Positions 27,357 to 36,992 of a stretch of 64,000 bases of DNA are shown here, piece by piece. The stretch is taken from contig NZ_CP036339.1 of the NCBI RefSeq assembly GCF_007746075.1, positions 5,671,786 through 5,735,785 of the forward strand, read 5' to 3'. A model generated the notes under the pieces. The model was given only the letters and a program-made list of their open reading frames with translations. It made no database searches and was not told the DNA's origin. The stretch comes from Lacipirellula limnantheis (GTDB lineage: Bacteria > Planctomycetota > Planctomycetia > Pirellulales > Lacipirellulaceae). How positions within the stretch are numbered: position 1 is the first letter of the stretch; each line of letters opens with the position of its first letter. Both the position numbers and the translations under genes were made by a program.

Positions 27357-27425
27357 CCGCAAATGCGTCGACCCCAGCCGGAGGGCCACGGCCCTCCGGG
27401 TCGGCGGCGCGTTGGGCGCTGCGTC

Positions 27426-27461
27426 CCGGACCGCGTGGCGGTCCGGCTAGCCATTTTTTTG
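27426..27461 (+). terminator. Intrinsic terminator after glgP
   Basis: CCGGACCGC (27426-27434) pairs with GCGGTCCGG (27438-27446) across a three-base loop, and a run of seven T bases follows at 27455-27461. A second perfect hairpin (10-bp arms at 27378-27387 and 27390-27399) lies just upstream. The T-tract ends 18 bp before the next start codon. Confidence 0.8.
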
Positions 27462-27479
27462 CGCGCCGATCGATCCGCC

Positions 27480-28571
27480 ATGCCTACCGTCATCCGCTCC
27501 CCCGACGACGCAGCCCTCGCCGAGCTTTGCGGCGTGCTCGCCGCACGTGCGGAGCGGCTCGATGAATCTGGCGACTGGCCCGCGGAGCAACTCCGCCTGT
27601 TCGCCGATTATGGCGTCTACGAGTGGTTCGCCGGCCCCGAATGGGGCGGGCAGGCGTGGGATCAGGAGTCGATCCTCCGCGGCTACCTTGCCCTCGGCGG
27701 CGCCTGCCTCACGACGACGTTCATCCAAACGCAGCGCGACGGCGCCTGCCGCCGCATCGAATCGTCGACGAACGACGAGCTTAAGCAGCGCCTCTTGCCC
27801 GGTCTCACCAGCGGCGAGCTGTTCGCCACCGTCGGCATCTCGCACCTCACCACCAGCCGGCGGCACATGGCCACGCCCGTGCTACGCGCACGCCAGGCGG
27901 ACGGCGGCTTTCTCCTCGACGGCTTCAGTCCCTGGGTGACCGGCGCGGACCACGCCGACTACGTTGTCCTCGGCGCCACGTTGATGAACGGAGCTGAAGC
28001 GACGGCCAAACAATTGCTCGCCGCCGTGCCAAGCACGCTCCCCGGCGTCAGCGCCCCGCCGCCGGCGAAGCTCGTCGGACTTTCGGCCAGCCACACGGGG
28101 CAGTTCAAACTCGAAAACGTCTTCGTCGGCGACGAGTGGCTCATCGCCGGCCCTGTGGAAAACGTCATGTCGGCGGGCACAGGCGCCGGCACCGGCGGCC
28201 TCGGCACCTCAACGCTGGCGCTGGGGCTCGCGAAAGCGGCGATCGACTTCATCTCCAGCGAAGCGAGCAAACGGCCCGAGCTCGAACCACCCCGCGACGG
28301 CCTGCTCGGCGAATTCGACGATCTCGAGGCAGCGCTCTACGCGGCCATTCGCAACGAACCGAGGTGCACCAACGACGAGCTTCGCGGCCGCGCCAACAGC
28401 CTCGTTCTCCGCGCGACGCAGGCCGCTCTCGCCGCCGCCAAGGGAGCCGGGTTCGTGGTCGGTCACCCGGCGGGCCGCTGGTGCCGCGAAGCCCTCTTCT
28501 TCCTGGTCTGGAGTTGCCCCCAACCGGTCGTTTCAGCCCACCTCTGCGAACTGGCTGGAATCCTCGACTGA
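27480..28571 (+). CDS. Acyl-CoA dehydrogenase-like protein
   Basis: The protein has 363 residues from the ATG at [18 protein letters not shown]. The order of segments follows acyl-CoA dehydrogenases: an N-terminal helical domain, a middle beta domain with [20 protein letters not shown] and [20 protein letters not shown], and a C-terminal helical bundle. The protein is shorter than canonical enzymes (about 380-400) and the catalytic Glu is not obvious, so the substrate and even the chemistry are uncertain; it may be a FAD-dependent monooxygenase-type member. It begins just after the glgP terminator and is probably transcribed alone. Confidence 0.8.
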   Translation: MPTVIRSPDDAALAELCGVLAARAERLDESGDWPAEQLRLFADYGVYEWFAGPEWGGQAWDQESILRGYLALGGACLTTTFIQTQRDGACRRIESSTNDELKQRLLPGLTSGELFATVGISHLTTSRRHMATPVLRARQADGGFLLDGFSPWVTGADHADYVVLGATLMNGAEATAKQLLAAVPSTLPGVSAPPPAKLVGLSASHTGQFKLENVFVGDEWLIAGPVENVMSAGTGAGTGGLGTSTLALGLAKAAIDFISSEASKRPELEPPRDGLLGEFDDLEAALYAAIRNEPRCTNDELRGRANSLVLRATQAALAAAKGAGFVVGHPAGRWCREALFFLVWSCPQPVVSAHLCELAGILD

Positions 28572-28575
28572 AAAC

Positions 28576-28653
28576 CAGAATGACGAAATCCGAATGACGA
28601 ATGACGGACGCAAGCGTATTTCATTCATCAGTCGGATTTCGTCATTCGTCATT
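28576..28653. repeat. Inverted repeat, CGAAATCCGAATGACGAA type (second copy)
   Basis: AATGACGAAATCCGAATGAC on the left is mirrored by GTCGGATTTCGTCATTCGTC on the right with small changes. It is nearly the same sequence as 5402-5473, including the loop word CGCAAGCGT-like. It lies in the gap before cysC. Confidence 0.85.
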
Positions 28654-28700
28654 CCTCCGCCCCCTTAGTGCCTTCGCGTCTTCGTGGCTAGAATTTACAG

Positions 28701-29366
28701 ATGAGCTCACCCACCGATCCCATCGTCGTCTGGCACGACCACTCAGTATCGCGCGCTGATCGCGAGCTTCAAAACGGCCACCGCGGCTGCGTTGTCTGGT
28801 TCACCGGCCTCAGCGGCTGCGGCAAAAGCACCGTCGCCAACGTCGTCGACCGGCACCTGTTCGAGCGCGGCGTCCGCACTTACCTCCTGGATGGCGACAA
28901 CGTTCGCCATGGCCTCAACGCCACTCCGCAGATGCTAGCGGAGCGCTACGGCACGGAATTCGGCAAGCGATTTGGGCTGGGCTTCGGCCAGCAAGACCGC
29001 GAGGAAAACATCCGGCGCGTCGGCGCGGTCGCGCAGCTCATGTGCGACGCCGGACTGGTCACGCTGACGGCCTTCGTCAGTCCTTACCGCGCCGATCGCG
29101 ACGCCGTGCGCGCGACGCTCGCCGCAGGCGACTTCATCGAGGTCTTCGTCGACGCGCCCCTCGAGGTTTGCGAGGCGCGCGATCCGAAAGGTCTCTATCA
29201 AAAGGCGCGGGCTGGGCAAATTAAGGACTTCACGGGCATCGATGCGCCCTACGAAGCCCCCATTGAGCCGCAGTTGGTGTTGAAGTCAGCTGAATTCAGC
29301 CCCGAGGCGCTCGCCGCAGAAGTGCTGCGTTACCTGACCGAAGCAGGAAAACTGAACGTCTCGTAA
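28701..29366 (+). CDS. cysC: Adenylylsulfate (APS) kinase
   Basis: The protein has 221 residues. It has the P-loop GLSGCGKS (36-43) and the CysC blocks [22 protein letters not shown], and [20 protein letters not shown] with FTGIDAPYE. It phosphorylates APS to PAPS. An insertion of about 15 residues ([20 protein letters not shown]) follows the [10 protein letters not shown] motif, longer than in most CysC. No cysD/cysN or sulfotransferase gene is next to it. The likely role is PAPS supply for sulfate assimilation or sulfation of products. Confidence 0.93.
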   Translation: MSSPTDPIVVWHDHSVSRADRELQNGHRGCVVWFTGLSGCGKSTVANVVDRHLFERGVRTYLLDGDNVRHGLNATPQMLAERYGTEFGKRFGLGFGQQDREENIRRVGAVAQLMCDAGLVTLTAFVSPYRADRDAVRATLAAGDFIEVFVDAPLEVCEARDPKGLYQKARAGQIKDFTGIDAPYEAPIEPQLVLKSAEFSPEALAAEVLRYLTEAGKLNVS

Positions 29367-29775
29367 CGTTCAGCCGGCGAGAAAGTCGCAGCCGCCGACC
29401 GTCACGCCGATGCGGGACGATGCGCCGGTGAATATGGCGCGCCGTTCGCATGAAACTTGAGTCACGAGGCGCCGGCCTGCAAGCAATCTCAGAAGTTGCG
29501 AACTTCTGTTGACCTCGCTCCAGCGTCGGGACTAGATTGAGCCAACGGGCGGCGGCTGCCTCCTTGAGACGACCCGCCACATGATCACTCCCGGCCGTTC
29601 GCCCGTTGGAATGGAAGCGGCTGGCTTCTGCGATCAGCGGCGCATGGATGCGTCAACTTCACGGCACGCAGGTGAAATCTGCCGTGCAGACAATGGCCGT
29701 GCAGACCATGGAACGCGCAACGACGTCAGCGCGGGCGCTCGCCTGAGTGGTGCGCGATCGCAAGGAGGTTAGTCG
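29367..29775. other. Leader region with promoter-like sequences, no gene
   Basis: This 409-bp gap contains the promoter and palindrome described below. A short frame inside it (about 29581-29772) has no start-site support and looks non-coding. Confidence 0.5.
29491..29538 (+). promoter_or_regulatory. Sigma70-type promoter with adjoining palindromic operator
   Basis: TTGACC (29509-29514) and TAGATT (29533-29538) are spaced by 18 bp, giving a credible -35/-10 pair. Directly upstream is AGAAGTTGCGAACTTCT (29491-29507), a perfect 7-bp inverted repeat around GCG, which has the size of a repressor or activator site. It would drive the BON-like gene at 29776, about 240 bp downstream. Confidence 0.5.
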
Positions 29776-30195
29776 ATGATTCAAATCAGCGGCCGCGGCA
29801 TTAATCGGATCACGGGCGACGAATTGCTCACGCGAAAGGCCGCTCAGCGAGACGCCGAAGCGCGGGTCGCGGCCACGCTGCAAACGACGCTGGGCGACTC
29901 GGAAGCGACGGGGCCACTCATGAAGCGTCCGCCATCGCCGCGGCTTACTATCAAAAAGCCGTCCGACTTCCAACTGGAGCAGGTCGCCGACGAAATTCTC
30001 CGCTCGCTCGAAGCGCAGCTGAACGGCCGCATTCGCGACCTCGCGGTGGCCGTCGAGCAGGGGCAATTCGTGCTGCGCGGGGTCTCCCGTTCCTACCATG
30101 TGAAGCAGATCGCGCAGCATCTGGCGATGACGGCGATGGATACCCGCCTGCTGGGCAGATTGGTGAACGACATCGAAGTCCACACCGTCCGCTAG
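29776..30195 (+). CDS. BON-domain-like small protein
   Basis: The protein has 139 residues, with a perfect ribosome site (AAGGAGGT, ending 6 bases before the ATG). The C-terminal 70 residues (about 65-139) resemble a BON fold: ADEILRSLEAQLNGRIRDLA, VEQGQFVLRGVSRSYHVKQI and a closing NDIEVHTV strand. BON domains bind phospholipid or polysaccharide surfaces. There is no signal peptide, so it may be cytoplasmic. The strong ribosome site and the palindrome-linked promoter suggest high or regulated expression. It converges closely with lpxK (22 bp). Confidence 0.72.
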   Translation: MIQISGRGINRITGDELLTRKAAQRDAEARVAATLQTTLGDSEATGPLMKRPPSPRLTIKKPSDFQLEQVADEILRSLEAQLNGRIRDLAVAVEQGQFVLRGVSRSYHVKQIAQHLAMTAMDTRLLGRLVNDIEVHTVR

Positions 30196-30217
30196 GCGTC
30201 GAGGCGTTCGCCCCCGC

Positions 30218-31303
30218 CTACTCGCTGAACATCGCCTCGTTCGCCCCGCCTGCCTTGTCGACAATCGGCTCCATCGCCGCGGTCAGCTCCGCCTCGCCCC
30301 GCAGGAATCTCAACTCCACGCTAACCGCCCGCAGCGGCGCGCCGCCAACCGTCGGCACGCGGAGCTTGACCAAGTCCTTCCGCGTGCAGACGGCAACCCG
30401 GCTCCCAGATGTGCGGACCAATTGGGCCAGTTCCTCGACGTCCTCCCGCGTGTAGTTGTGGTGGTCGGGAAATTCCCGCCAAGCGGCGATCTGGCAGCCA
30501 AGCCCCTCAAGGGTGTGCCGAAAGCCGGCCGGATTGCCGATGCCGCAAAATGCCAGAATCGACTGGCCCCGCAGCTCCTCCAGACCGTAGGACGCGCCAG
30601 CGGAATCGACGAGCGCCGCCGGCCGATGTTCGACCTCCGCCCAAACCGCCTGCGGAGCAAGCCGCTCCACGCGCGTTCGTACCTGCTGGCGCGCCGCGGC
30701 GTCGATCATGTCGGCGCGACTCAACACCACGGCCTTTGCCCGCCGCAGGCCCGTCACCGGCTCGCGCAGCGTTCCGCGCGGCAGCAAGCGGTCGAATCCA
30801 AACGGCTCTGTCGCATCGAGCAGCACCAGATCGAAGTCTCGCGCCAGCCGGCGATGTTGGAACCCGTCGTCGAGCAACAGCAGTTGCGTCGCCAGTTCGT
30901 CGACCGCGATTTGCGCCGCCGCGGCCCGATCCGGATTCTGCAGGTGGGGCACGTCGGGCAGCGAAAGTTCAAGTTCCAGGGCTTCGTCGTTGAGACTTCC
31001 CTGCTCTGCTCCGTAGCCACGGCTCAAGATCGCCACGCGAATATCGCGTTGCCGCAACTGGCGGGCCAGCCATTCGACCATCGGCGTTTTTCCGGTTCCG
31101 CCGACCGTCAGATTGCCGACGCTGATCACCGGCACGCTTGGCCGCTGGACTTCCTTCGTCCCGCGATCGTACGCCCCGTTCCGCCAGCGGATCGCCCAGC
31201 CGTATGGCACGCTGGCCGCGCCCATCGCCAACCGCGCCAGCGCCGCCCCCACACCCCGTCGGCGTCCGCTGACCAAATCTCGAAACGTGGAAGGCGAAAT
31301 CAT
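30218..31303 (-). CDS. lpxK: Tetraacyldisaccharide 4'-kinase (lipid A pathway)
   Basis: The protein has 361 residues, in the usual range. The P-loop is GGTGKTP (68-74) in the family context [20 protein letters not shown]. Further blocks are [35 protein letters not shown] and [11 protein letters not shown]. It phosphorylates the lipid A precursor at the inner membrane, and residues 20-40 form the membrane-associated N-terminal helix. Its presence indicates a lipid A-type outer membrane. No other lpx gene is in the window. Confidence 0.95.
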   Translation of the reverse strand: MISPSTFRDLVSGRRRGVGAALARLAMGAASVPYGWAIRWRNGAYDRGTKEVQRPSVPVISVGNLTVGGTGKTPMVEWLARQLRQRDIRVAILSRGYGAEQGSLNDEALELELSLPDVPHLQNPDRAAAAQIAVDELATQLLLLDDGFQHRRLARDFDLVLLDATEPFGFDRLLPRGTLREPVTGLRRAKAVVLSRADMIDAAARQQVRTRVERLAPQAVWAEVEHRPAALVDSAGASYGLEELRGQSILAFCGIGNPAGFRHTLEGLGCQIAAWREFPDHHNYTREDVEELAQLVRTSGSRVAVCTRKDLVKLRVPTVGGAPLRAVSVELRFLRGEAELTAAMEPIVDKAGGANEAMFSE

Positions 31304-31727
31304 CAGTGCAGCGATTCACTCTCAACAAATGGAGAACGGCATAAACTCAAAGAATAACCGTTAAGGACGCCAAGGACGCCAAGGGGAAAAGGAGTTGACC
31401 ACCGCGGCACGGCAAGCACGACGTAAGGCGTGAAATACCGAAGAAAAACAGCTAGGGGTAAGAAATTCCAATGCAATCCCCTTCATCTTTTCCCCCTCGT
31501 CGTGTCCGTCGTGCCTTCGTGGTTCAATCCCCTACCTTGCATTTCCTTGGCGTCCTTGGCGGTTCAATCTGGCAATTATCTCGCGATTCTCCGGAATTTC
31601 GGTCCCCCCGGCCAGGGCGAATGGACCTTTTATCGCCCCGCTGCGTCTCAACTTTGGGCGGCCACTCCTATAATGGAAAGCGCCCCGCTCGTGCTCCCGT
31701 CCCCCGCTCCTCGACGCCGTTTCCCAC
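31304..31727. repeat. Composite CGCCAAGG inverted-repeat region
   Basis: The left arm has GACGCCAAGGACGCCAAGG near 31366-31384. The right arm (about 31547-31570) has CCTTGGCGTCCTTGGCGGTT. Between them lie a GAC-rich word set and CGTCGTGTCCGTCGTGCC. A TATAAT box occurs at 31669-31674, 54 bp before the next gene. No gene is seen in the 424 bp. Confidence 0.7.
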
Positions 31728-34700
31728 ATGTCGACGATTGCCCCCCCTCCCAAGCCAGCCAATCCTGTCCTGGTGGATAGCGAGGGATACATCGATCAGC
31801 AGATTCGCCGCACGCGCCGGTCGCTCAAGCTCCTCGACCTGACCGCCGGTATCCTTACGCTGCTGATCGGCTTGCTCGCATTCGTCCTCGTCGGCGCCCT
31901 GATCGACCACTGGATCATTCCGGGCGGGCTTAGTTTCGGCGGTCGGGCGACTCTCTTCGGCGTCATGTTGCTCGGCGTCGCCTGGTATGGGTGGCGGCAG
32001 TTCGTGCCGCTGCTCAAGCCAATCAACCCCGTCTACGCCGCCCACACGATCGAACGCAATTCGCCGACGCTGAAAAACAGCCTGCTCAACCTGCTGCTCT
32101 TCCGCGCCCATCGCAACTATGTTTCGGCGCGGGTCTACCACGCGCTGGAGCAGCAAACCGCCGTCAAACTTTCCACCACGGGACTCGACGGCTCGGTCGA
32201 TCGTTCTGCCCTACTGCGACTCGGCTACGTCCTGGTCGCAGTGATCGCCGTCTGCGCGATCTACGCCGTGCTCTCGCCGAAGAGTCTCGCGCTGTCGACC
32301 CTCCGGGTGATCAATCCGTTGGCCGATCTCGCGGCGCCCAGTCGCGTCCAGATTCTCGACGTAAAACCGGGTAAGTCGTCGGTCGCCCGCGGCGAACGGG
32401 TCGAAGTCTCCGCGGAGATCCAAGGCCTGAGCGCCGATGAACCGGTGCGGCTCCGCTACTCGACCGCCGACCAGCGCACAGTCGACGAGTCGATTCGCAT
32501 GGAACGCGGCTCGGCCGAGTCGCGACGGTTCGAGGCGGCGCTCCCCCGCGGCGCCGACGCAGGCGTCGAACAGAATCTGTCGTACTGGATCGAAGCAGGC
32601 GACGCCCGCTCGCGGAAATTCGAGCTCACCGTCTTCACGCGCCCCACGCTCGTCGTCCAGAAAATCCACTACGCCTACCCCCCCTACACCGGGCTCCCGA
32701 CGAAAGAAACCAGTCACGTCGGCGACATCCGCGGCGTCGAGGGGACGAATGTCACGATCGGTGCGCTCGCGAGCCAACCCATCAAAAGCGCCTACGTCGA
32801 CTTCGACGCCGACGGGACGAGCGATCTGCCCATGAAGGTCCAGGGCGATCGCGCGATGATCACCTTTCCGTTGGAACTGCGCAACGACCATCGGACGCCA
32901 GTTCATCCGAAGTACGCTCTGCGGTTCACCGCCGCCGACGGGCGCCAGAACTCCGATCCGCCCGTCTACTCGATTGACGTCACGCCCGACTACGGTCCCG
33001 AAGTCAGCATCAAGACGCCGGAGGCGTCCGAGCAGGTGGCTCGACTCGGCGATGTGATTCCGATTGGCATCGAAGCCCGCGATCCCGACTACGGCCTGAA
33101 AAGCGTCACCATCATGGGCAAGGTCGACGGCGCCAAAGAGGAGCCGCTGCTGGAAATGATCGACCAGCCGCAGACCGGCCGCGTCATCGCGACGAAGATG
33201 TTCACCCCCGGCGACGCCGGATTGAAGCCGGGCGACGTGCTTGAATATTGGGCGGTCGCACAGGATACGCGCCCCGTACCCAATGAAGAGAAGAGCGCTC
33301 ACCGCCGCTTGAAGATCATCGGCCCCGACAAGCCGCAGCAAGGCGGCCAACAGCAGCGTCCCGACCAAGGTGCGCAGCAACCCGATGAGGGTCAACAAGG
33401 GGGCGAAAACGGCGAGAGCGGCGGTCAGGGCGGCGCGGGCGGCCAAGGGGGCGAGAGCTCCGCAGGCGGCAGCGAAGGCGAACAACAGTCGGGCGCCGGC
33501 GGCGCGAGCGGCCAAGGCAACAAGGGCGAATCGGGCCAAGAGGGCGACCAGGGCCAAGGCGGCGCGGGCGGCGGCAGTGGCGGAGAGGAATCTGGCGACT
33601 CGAAGGAAGAATCGGACCAGGCAGGCGACAATGGCGGCGGGGCCGGCGGCAGCGACGGCGAGCAATCCCAAGGCACCGCGCCGCAAGATGGCTCACAAGG
33701 AAGCGGCGGCGGAGCCGGCGGACAAAAACAGCAGCCCAAAGAAGGACAATCTCCCGCCGATCAAGGAGGCGAGAGCGAGCCATCCGGCGGGCAAGACTCG
33801 GGCGAAGCTGGCGGCGCGGGCGGCAGAATTTCCTCCGACGGCGACGAAGACGCCGCCGCTTTCCAACGGATGGCCGAGCATTTCCAGAAGCAGAATCCGC
33901 CGCAGAACGGCGGCGGCAAACCGGGCGAACAACAATCAGGAGGCGAGCAACAGTCGGGCAAAGCCGACCAGGCTGGCCAGTCCGGAGAGTCAAACGGCGA
34001 ACCGCAAGGCGCCGAGGGACCCCAGCAAGAAGGAGCGCAAGGGGGCCAACAACAATCAAACCAAAACAGCAAACTTAGCCGCGACGCCGCCGGCGAGCGC
34101 TCCCCCAACGATTCATCCCCCAACCAAGATCAAGGCGCGGGCGGCCAAGACGCTCAAGAGGGCGCAGCCGGCGAAGACCAGCAAACCAGTGGAGAGCAAG
34201 GCAATCCACCGCCAAATGCTTCCCCCCAAGCGAACAACGCCGCCGGTCAAGGCAAGCATGGGACTGGCCAACAACCGCCAGCCGAGGGCGCCCAGCCCCC
34301 AGGCCCAGGCGAGCAGTCAGGAGATCAACAGCAACAAGGCGACAATGCCGGCGCCAATCCAAGCCCGCGCGAAGGCGGCGATGAAGCCCGCGAAGCGAAA
34401 CCGGGCAACGGCGACCAGCAACAACAAGAAGGCCAAGAGAAGTCGCCCGATAGCGCCATGAACGACAGCGGCGGCGATTCCGGCGCCGGTCACAGCACTG
34501 GCCAAGAGCAAGGCGCTCCCGGCAGCGACGGCGCCAATCGCGAGGGGACGAAGAAGAACCAAGAAGACAACCGCCCCGGCCGCGAAGACAACGAAGCGCC
34601 CGTCGGCTCGCCTGATAAAAAAGAGAGCGATTCCCAAGGGGGGCCCAGCGGCGAACAATCGGGCGGCGGCCAAGAGGGGGGCGGCCAAAAGGCCGACGCC

Positions 34701-35729
34701 CCCGGCAAGGGCGGCCCCGGCCAGCACGAAGCAGCCGACGAAGGCGCCGGCCGTGCTCAAGAACAAGGCGAAGGCGAGACCGGCACGCAGGCCGGCGACC
34801 AGCAGAAAGCCGACGGCCAGACAGGCCAATCGAGCGGCAATCAGGCCGGCAACGGCAGCCAACAAGGGAAGACGGGCAAGTCGGAGCAACAGCAGCCCGG
34901 TAAACAAGAAAGCGAACAGGACGGCAAGCAAGGCGAGTCGGGGCAGCAAGGCGCCGCGGGCCAACAATCTCAAGAAGGCGAGAAGGGTTCATCCCAAGGC
35001 AAGCCAGGCGAACAAGGTCCCAAGGGTTCGCAGGGCCAGCCAAGCGGCGCGCAGCAACTGCCCGCCGGCGGTGAACAAGGCGCCGAAGGGGGCGAGAAGC
35101 CCGCAGAAGCGGATGCCCCAGGCGAACAGGGCGGGCAACAGCCCGGCGGCGAAGCACCCGGCCAGCAACCTCCCAGCGGCTCGTCGCCCGGCGAGCAGCC
35201 GCCCGGCGATCAGCAGAGCAAGCAGCAATCTGGCGATCAGCCAAGCGCCCAAAACGCCGCCGGCTCCGCCCCGCCCACGGGCGGCGGCACAGGCTCCAAT
35301 GCGCAAAGTGCCTCTTCCTCCGAGAGCGGGCAACTCGGCGCCGACGCGGCCAACCTCGAGTACGCCCGGCAGCAAACCAACCTGGTCCTCGAAGGGCTCG
35401 ATCAGCAATTGGCGAAGAAGCAAGTCGATCGCGAGTTGCTCAAGAACCTCGGCTGGACAGAAGCGGAGTTGCAACGCTTCGTCGATCGCTGGAAGGACTT
35501 GAAGGCCCGCGCCGAAGGCGCCGACAACGATGCCGCGGAAGCGCGGCAAGAACTCAACGACGCGCTGGGAAGCCTCGGCCTCCGCCAGAACGGACCACTG
35601 CGTTTTCAAGGCAAGGCGAAGGCCGATGACCTACGCGCAAACGACGCGCTGCGCGTGAAGCCCCCCTCTGAATACGCCGACCGCGTCCGCGAATACACCA
35701 AGGGGTTATCGACCCAACGCAAGGATTAA
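31728..35729 (+). CDS. Very large membrane protein with a long Gly/Gln-rich tract (DUF4175-like)
   Basis: The protein has 1333 residues. The N-terminal part has membrane helices at about 38-60, 73-89 and 163-183, followed by an extracytoplasmic beta-rich region (about 190-530) with Ig-like features (PSRVQILDVKPGKSSVARGE, YGPEVSIKTPEASEQVARLG) resembling the DUF4175 family. From about residue 536 to 1200 it is almost entirely Gly, Gln, Glu, Ser, Ala and Asp, with GEQ/GGQ/SGE words and no repeat unit of fixed length. The last 130 residues are ordered and helical (LEYARQQTNLVLEGLDQQLA), resembling the coiled end seen in the same family. It lies divergent from lpxK. Confidence 0.85.
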   Translation: MSTIAPPPKPANPVLVDSEGYIDQQIRRTRRSLKLLDLTAGILTLLIGLLAFVLVGALIDHWIIPGGLSFGGRATLFGVMLLGVAWYGWRQFVPLLKPINPVYAAHTIERNSPTLKNSLLNLLLFRAHRNYVSARVYHALEQQTAVKLSTTGLDGSVDRSALLRLGYVLVAVIAVCAIYAVLSPKSLALSTLRVINPLADLAAPSRVQILDVKPGKSSVARGERVEVSAEIQGLSADEPVRLRYSTADQRTVDESIRMERGSAESRRFEAALPRGADAGVEQNLSYWIEAGDARSRKFELTVFTRPTLVVQKIHYAYPPYTGLPTKETSHVGDIRGVEGTNVTIGALASQPIKSAYVDFDADGTSDLPMKVQGDRAMITFPLELRNDHRTPVHPKYALRFTAADGRQNSDPPVYSIDVTPDYGPEVSIKTPEASEQVARLGDVIPIGIEARDPDYGLKSVTIMGKVDGAKEEPLLEMIDQPQTGRVIATKMFTPGDAGLKPGDVLEYWAVAQDTRPVPNEEKSAHRRLKIIGPDKPQQGGQQQRPDQGAQQPDEGQQGGENGESGGQGGAGGQGGESSAGGSEGEQQSGAGGASGQGNKGESGQEGDQGQGGAGGGSGGEESGDSKEESDQAGDNGGGAGGSDGEQSQGTAPQDGSQGSGGGAGGQKQQPKEGQSPADQGGESEPSGGQDSGEAGGAGGRISSDGDEDAAAFQRMAEHFQKQNPPQNGGGKPGEQQSGGEQQSGKADQAGQSGESNGEPQGAEGPQQEGAQGGQQQSNQNSKLSRDAAGERSPNDSSPNQDQGAGGQDAQEGAAGEDQQTSGEQGNPPPNASPQANNAAGQGKHGTGQQPPAEGAQPPGPGEQSGDQQQQGDNAGANPSPREGGDEAREAKPGNGDQQQQEGQEKSPDSAMNDSGGDSGAGHSTGQEQGAPGSDGANREGTKKNQEDNRPGREDNEAPVGSPDKKESDSQGGPSGEQSGGGQEGGGQKADAPGKGGPGQHEAADEGAGRAQEQGEGETGTQAGDQQKADGQTGQSSGNQAGNGSQQGKTGKSEQQQPGKQESEQDGKQGESGQQGAAGQQSQEGEKGSSQGKPGEQGPKGSQGQPSGAQQLPAGGEQGAEGGEKPAEADAPGEQGGQQPGGEAPGQQPPSGSSPGEQPPGDQQSKQQSGDQPSAQNAAGSAPPTGGGTGSNAQSASSSESGQLGADAANLEYARQQTNLVLEGLDQQLAKKQVDRELLKNLGWTEAELQRFVDRWKDLKARAEGADNDAAEARQELNDALGSLGLRQNGPLRFQGKAKADDLRANDALRVKPPSEYADRVREYTKGLSTQRKD

Positions 35730-35811
35730 GCGACCGCCTACTCCATTATCCCCCGGTTCTTCAGAAGCTTATTCAACTGCCATCATTCTCGAAGTACTTC
35801 ACGGTTAACGC

Positions 35812-35895
35812 CTTAACCACAGAGCACACAGGAAGATTCAGGGCATCCGCTCTTACTCGTCTTCTCTGTGGCCTCTGTGTGCTCTGTAGTAAATG
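35812..35895. repeat. CACAGAG-type inverted repeat
   Basis: TTAACCACAGAGCACACAGG is mirrored by CCTCTGTGTGCTCTGTAGTAA, with an inner GAAGA/TCTTC pair. It lies between the 1333-residue gene and the convergent DksA-type gene. Confidence 0.85.
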
Positions 35896-35988
35896 CGCTG
35901 GATGATGGCATTGAATACGCTTCCTTCAAACGTGGCGGCCTGATTCGCGTATCGACCCCCGGCAGCAAGCGCCGAGGGCTATGATCAC

Positions 35989-36729
35989 CTACGACCGCGC
36001 CCGTTTCCCCGCCGGCGTACCGCCGACGGCGCCGCCAGAGCGCCCCGACTTTGGCTCATCGCGATCATCATCGCGCGCATCGCCAATATCGCTGAAGCCG
36101 CTCCCCATTTCGTCTTCCAGCTCCGCAATATTTGGCTCGCCGTTGCCGTCGTTGCTGCCGGCGAGTCCGCCGTGCGCTCCGCCGCCGCCGGGCGTACCGG
36201 CCGCATGCTGATCGCTGCGCGACCTACTGCGATCGCGCTCGACTTCCACATCGGTAAACGTCGCGTCGCGGTCCAGGCCGCGAGACTCGCCCATGTCGCC
36301 TTCCGGGGCCAACGTGTCGCGCGGCGAGCTGGGACGTCCAACGTTAAGATTCGCGTCGAGGCCGCTTCCCGCGACGTCGGCGCACTCCACGCAATGGCGG
36401 ACGTACGGGATCGCCTCCAGTCGTTCCTTGCCGATGGCGCAACCGCACTGCTCGCAAACGCCAAAGCTGCCTTGGTCGACTCGTGTGAGCGCCGCCCGCA
36501 CTTCGTTCACTAGATATTCCTCATTTTCCAGCAGAACGGCGTTCATGTCGAACAGGAACTCATCCGTCCCGCGATCGCCCAGATGAAAGGGCGCGTTGGA
36601 AAGCTCCTGATTCCCTTCGCCGCTCGCGGAAACGCGGGTCTGCTCGTTGATCGAATCCGCGTCGGGCTGCATCCGCTCCAAAAGCGCGTGCAGTGCCCGG
36701 CGATAGCGATCGTTGTCAATGCGTTTCAT
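35989..36729 (-). CDS. DksA/TraR-type zinc finger protein with acidic, Gly-rich tail
   Basis: The protein has 246 residues from the ATG at MKRIDNDRYRRALHALLERM. Residues 1-90 form the coiled-coil part, and the zinc finger is CEQCGCAIGKERLEAIPYV with Cys 92, 95, 113 and 116 (plus Cys 97). This matches the DksA/TraR C4 finger that contacts RNA polymerase. A tail of 130 residues follows, rich in Asp, Arg, Gly and Ser, longer than DksA itself and of unknown function. It is the likely RNA polymerase-modulating protein here, but the coiled-coil tip acidic residues of DksA are not clearly conserved. Confidence 0.8.
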   Translation of the reverse strand: MKRIDNDRYRRALHALLERMQPDADSINEQTRVSASGEGNQELSNAPFHLGDRGTDEFLFDMNAVLLENEEYLVNEVRAALTRVDQGSFGVCEQCGCAIGKERLEAIPYVRHCVECADVAGSGLDANLNVGRPSSPRDTLAPEGDMGESRGLDRDATFTDVEVERDRSRSRSDQHAAGTPGGGGAHGGLAGSNDGNGEPNIAELEDEMGSGFSDIGDARDDDRDEPKSGRSGGAVGGTPAGKRARS

Positions 36730-36992
36730 GGCTTGAACCTTGTTGCTGAAGCAATCGCCCCGCACGAAGCGAGGCGTGAAATCAAGAGAACTCAGTTGCA
36801 AACCCTATGCCGCCCATACTTCGCGAAGAACGGGACCGGAACGTCCCCCTTTTGTGGCGTCGACGCGCATCTGTTACTCTGAATGATCGCGGATTTCGCG
36901 GAGAATAGCGCGCCGTTTCGCTCAGTGAGTCGCCGCGCCGCTGGCGGCATGGAGGCTCACGCGGCGCCGCGTGATGCAACAGCCAGGAAATT

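Noticed and set aside
29581-29772. A 63-residue frame before the BON-like gene
   Set aside because: No ribosome site, odd composition, and it lies in the leader between promoter and gene.
31304-31727. A CRISPR-like array, considered because of repeated CGCCAAGG words
   Set aside because: Units are short, unevenly spaced and form an inverted pair; there are no unique spacers and no cas genes.
32211-35244. Long open frames on the opposite strand of the Gly/Gln-rich gene (up to about 490 residues)
   Set aside because: They mirror the GC-rich codons of the real gene, are Arg/Leu/Ala-rich without domains, and overlap it fully.
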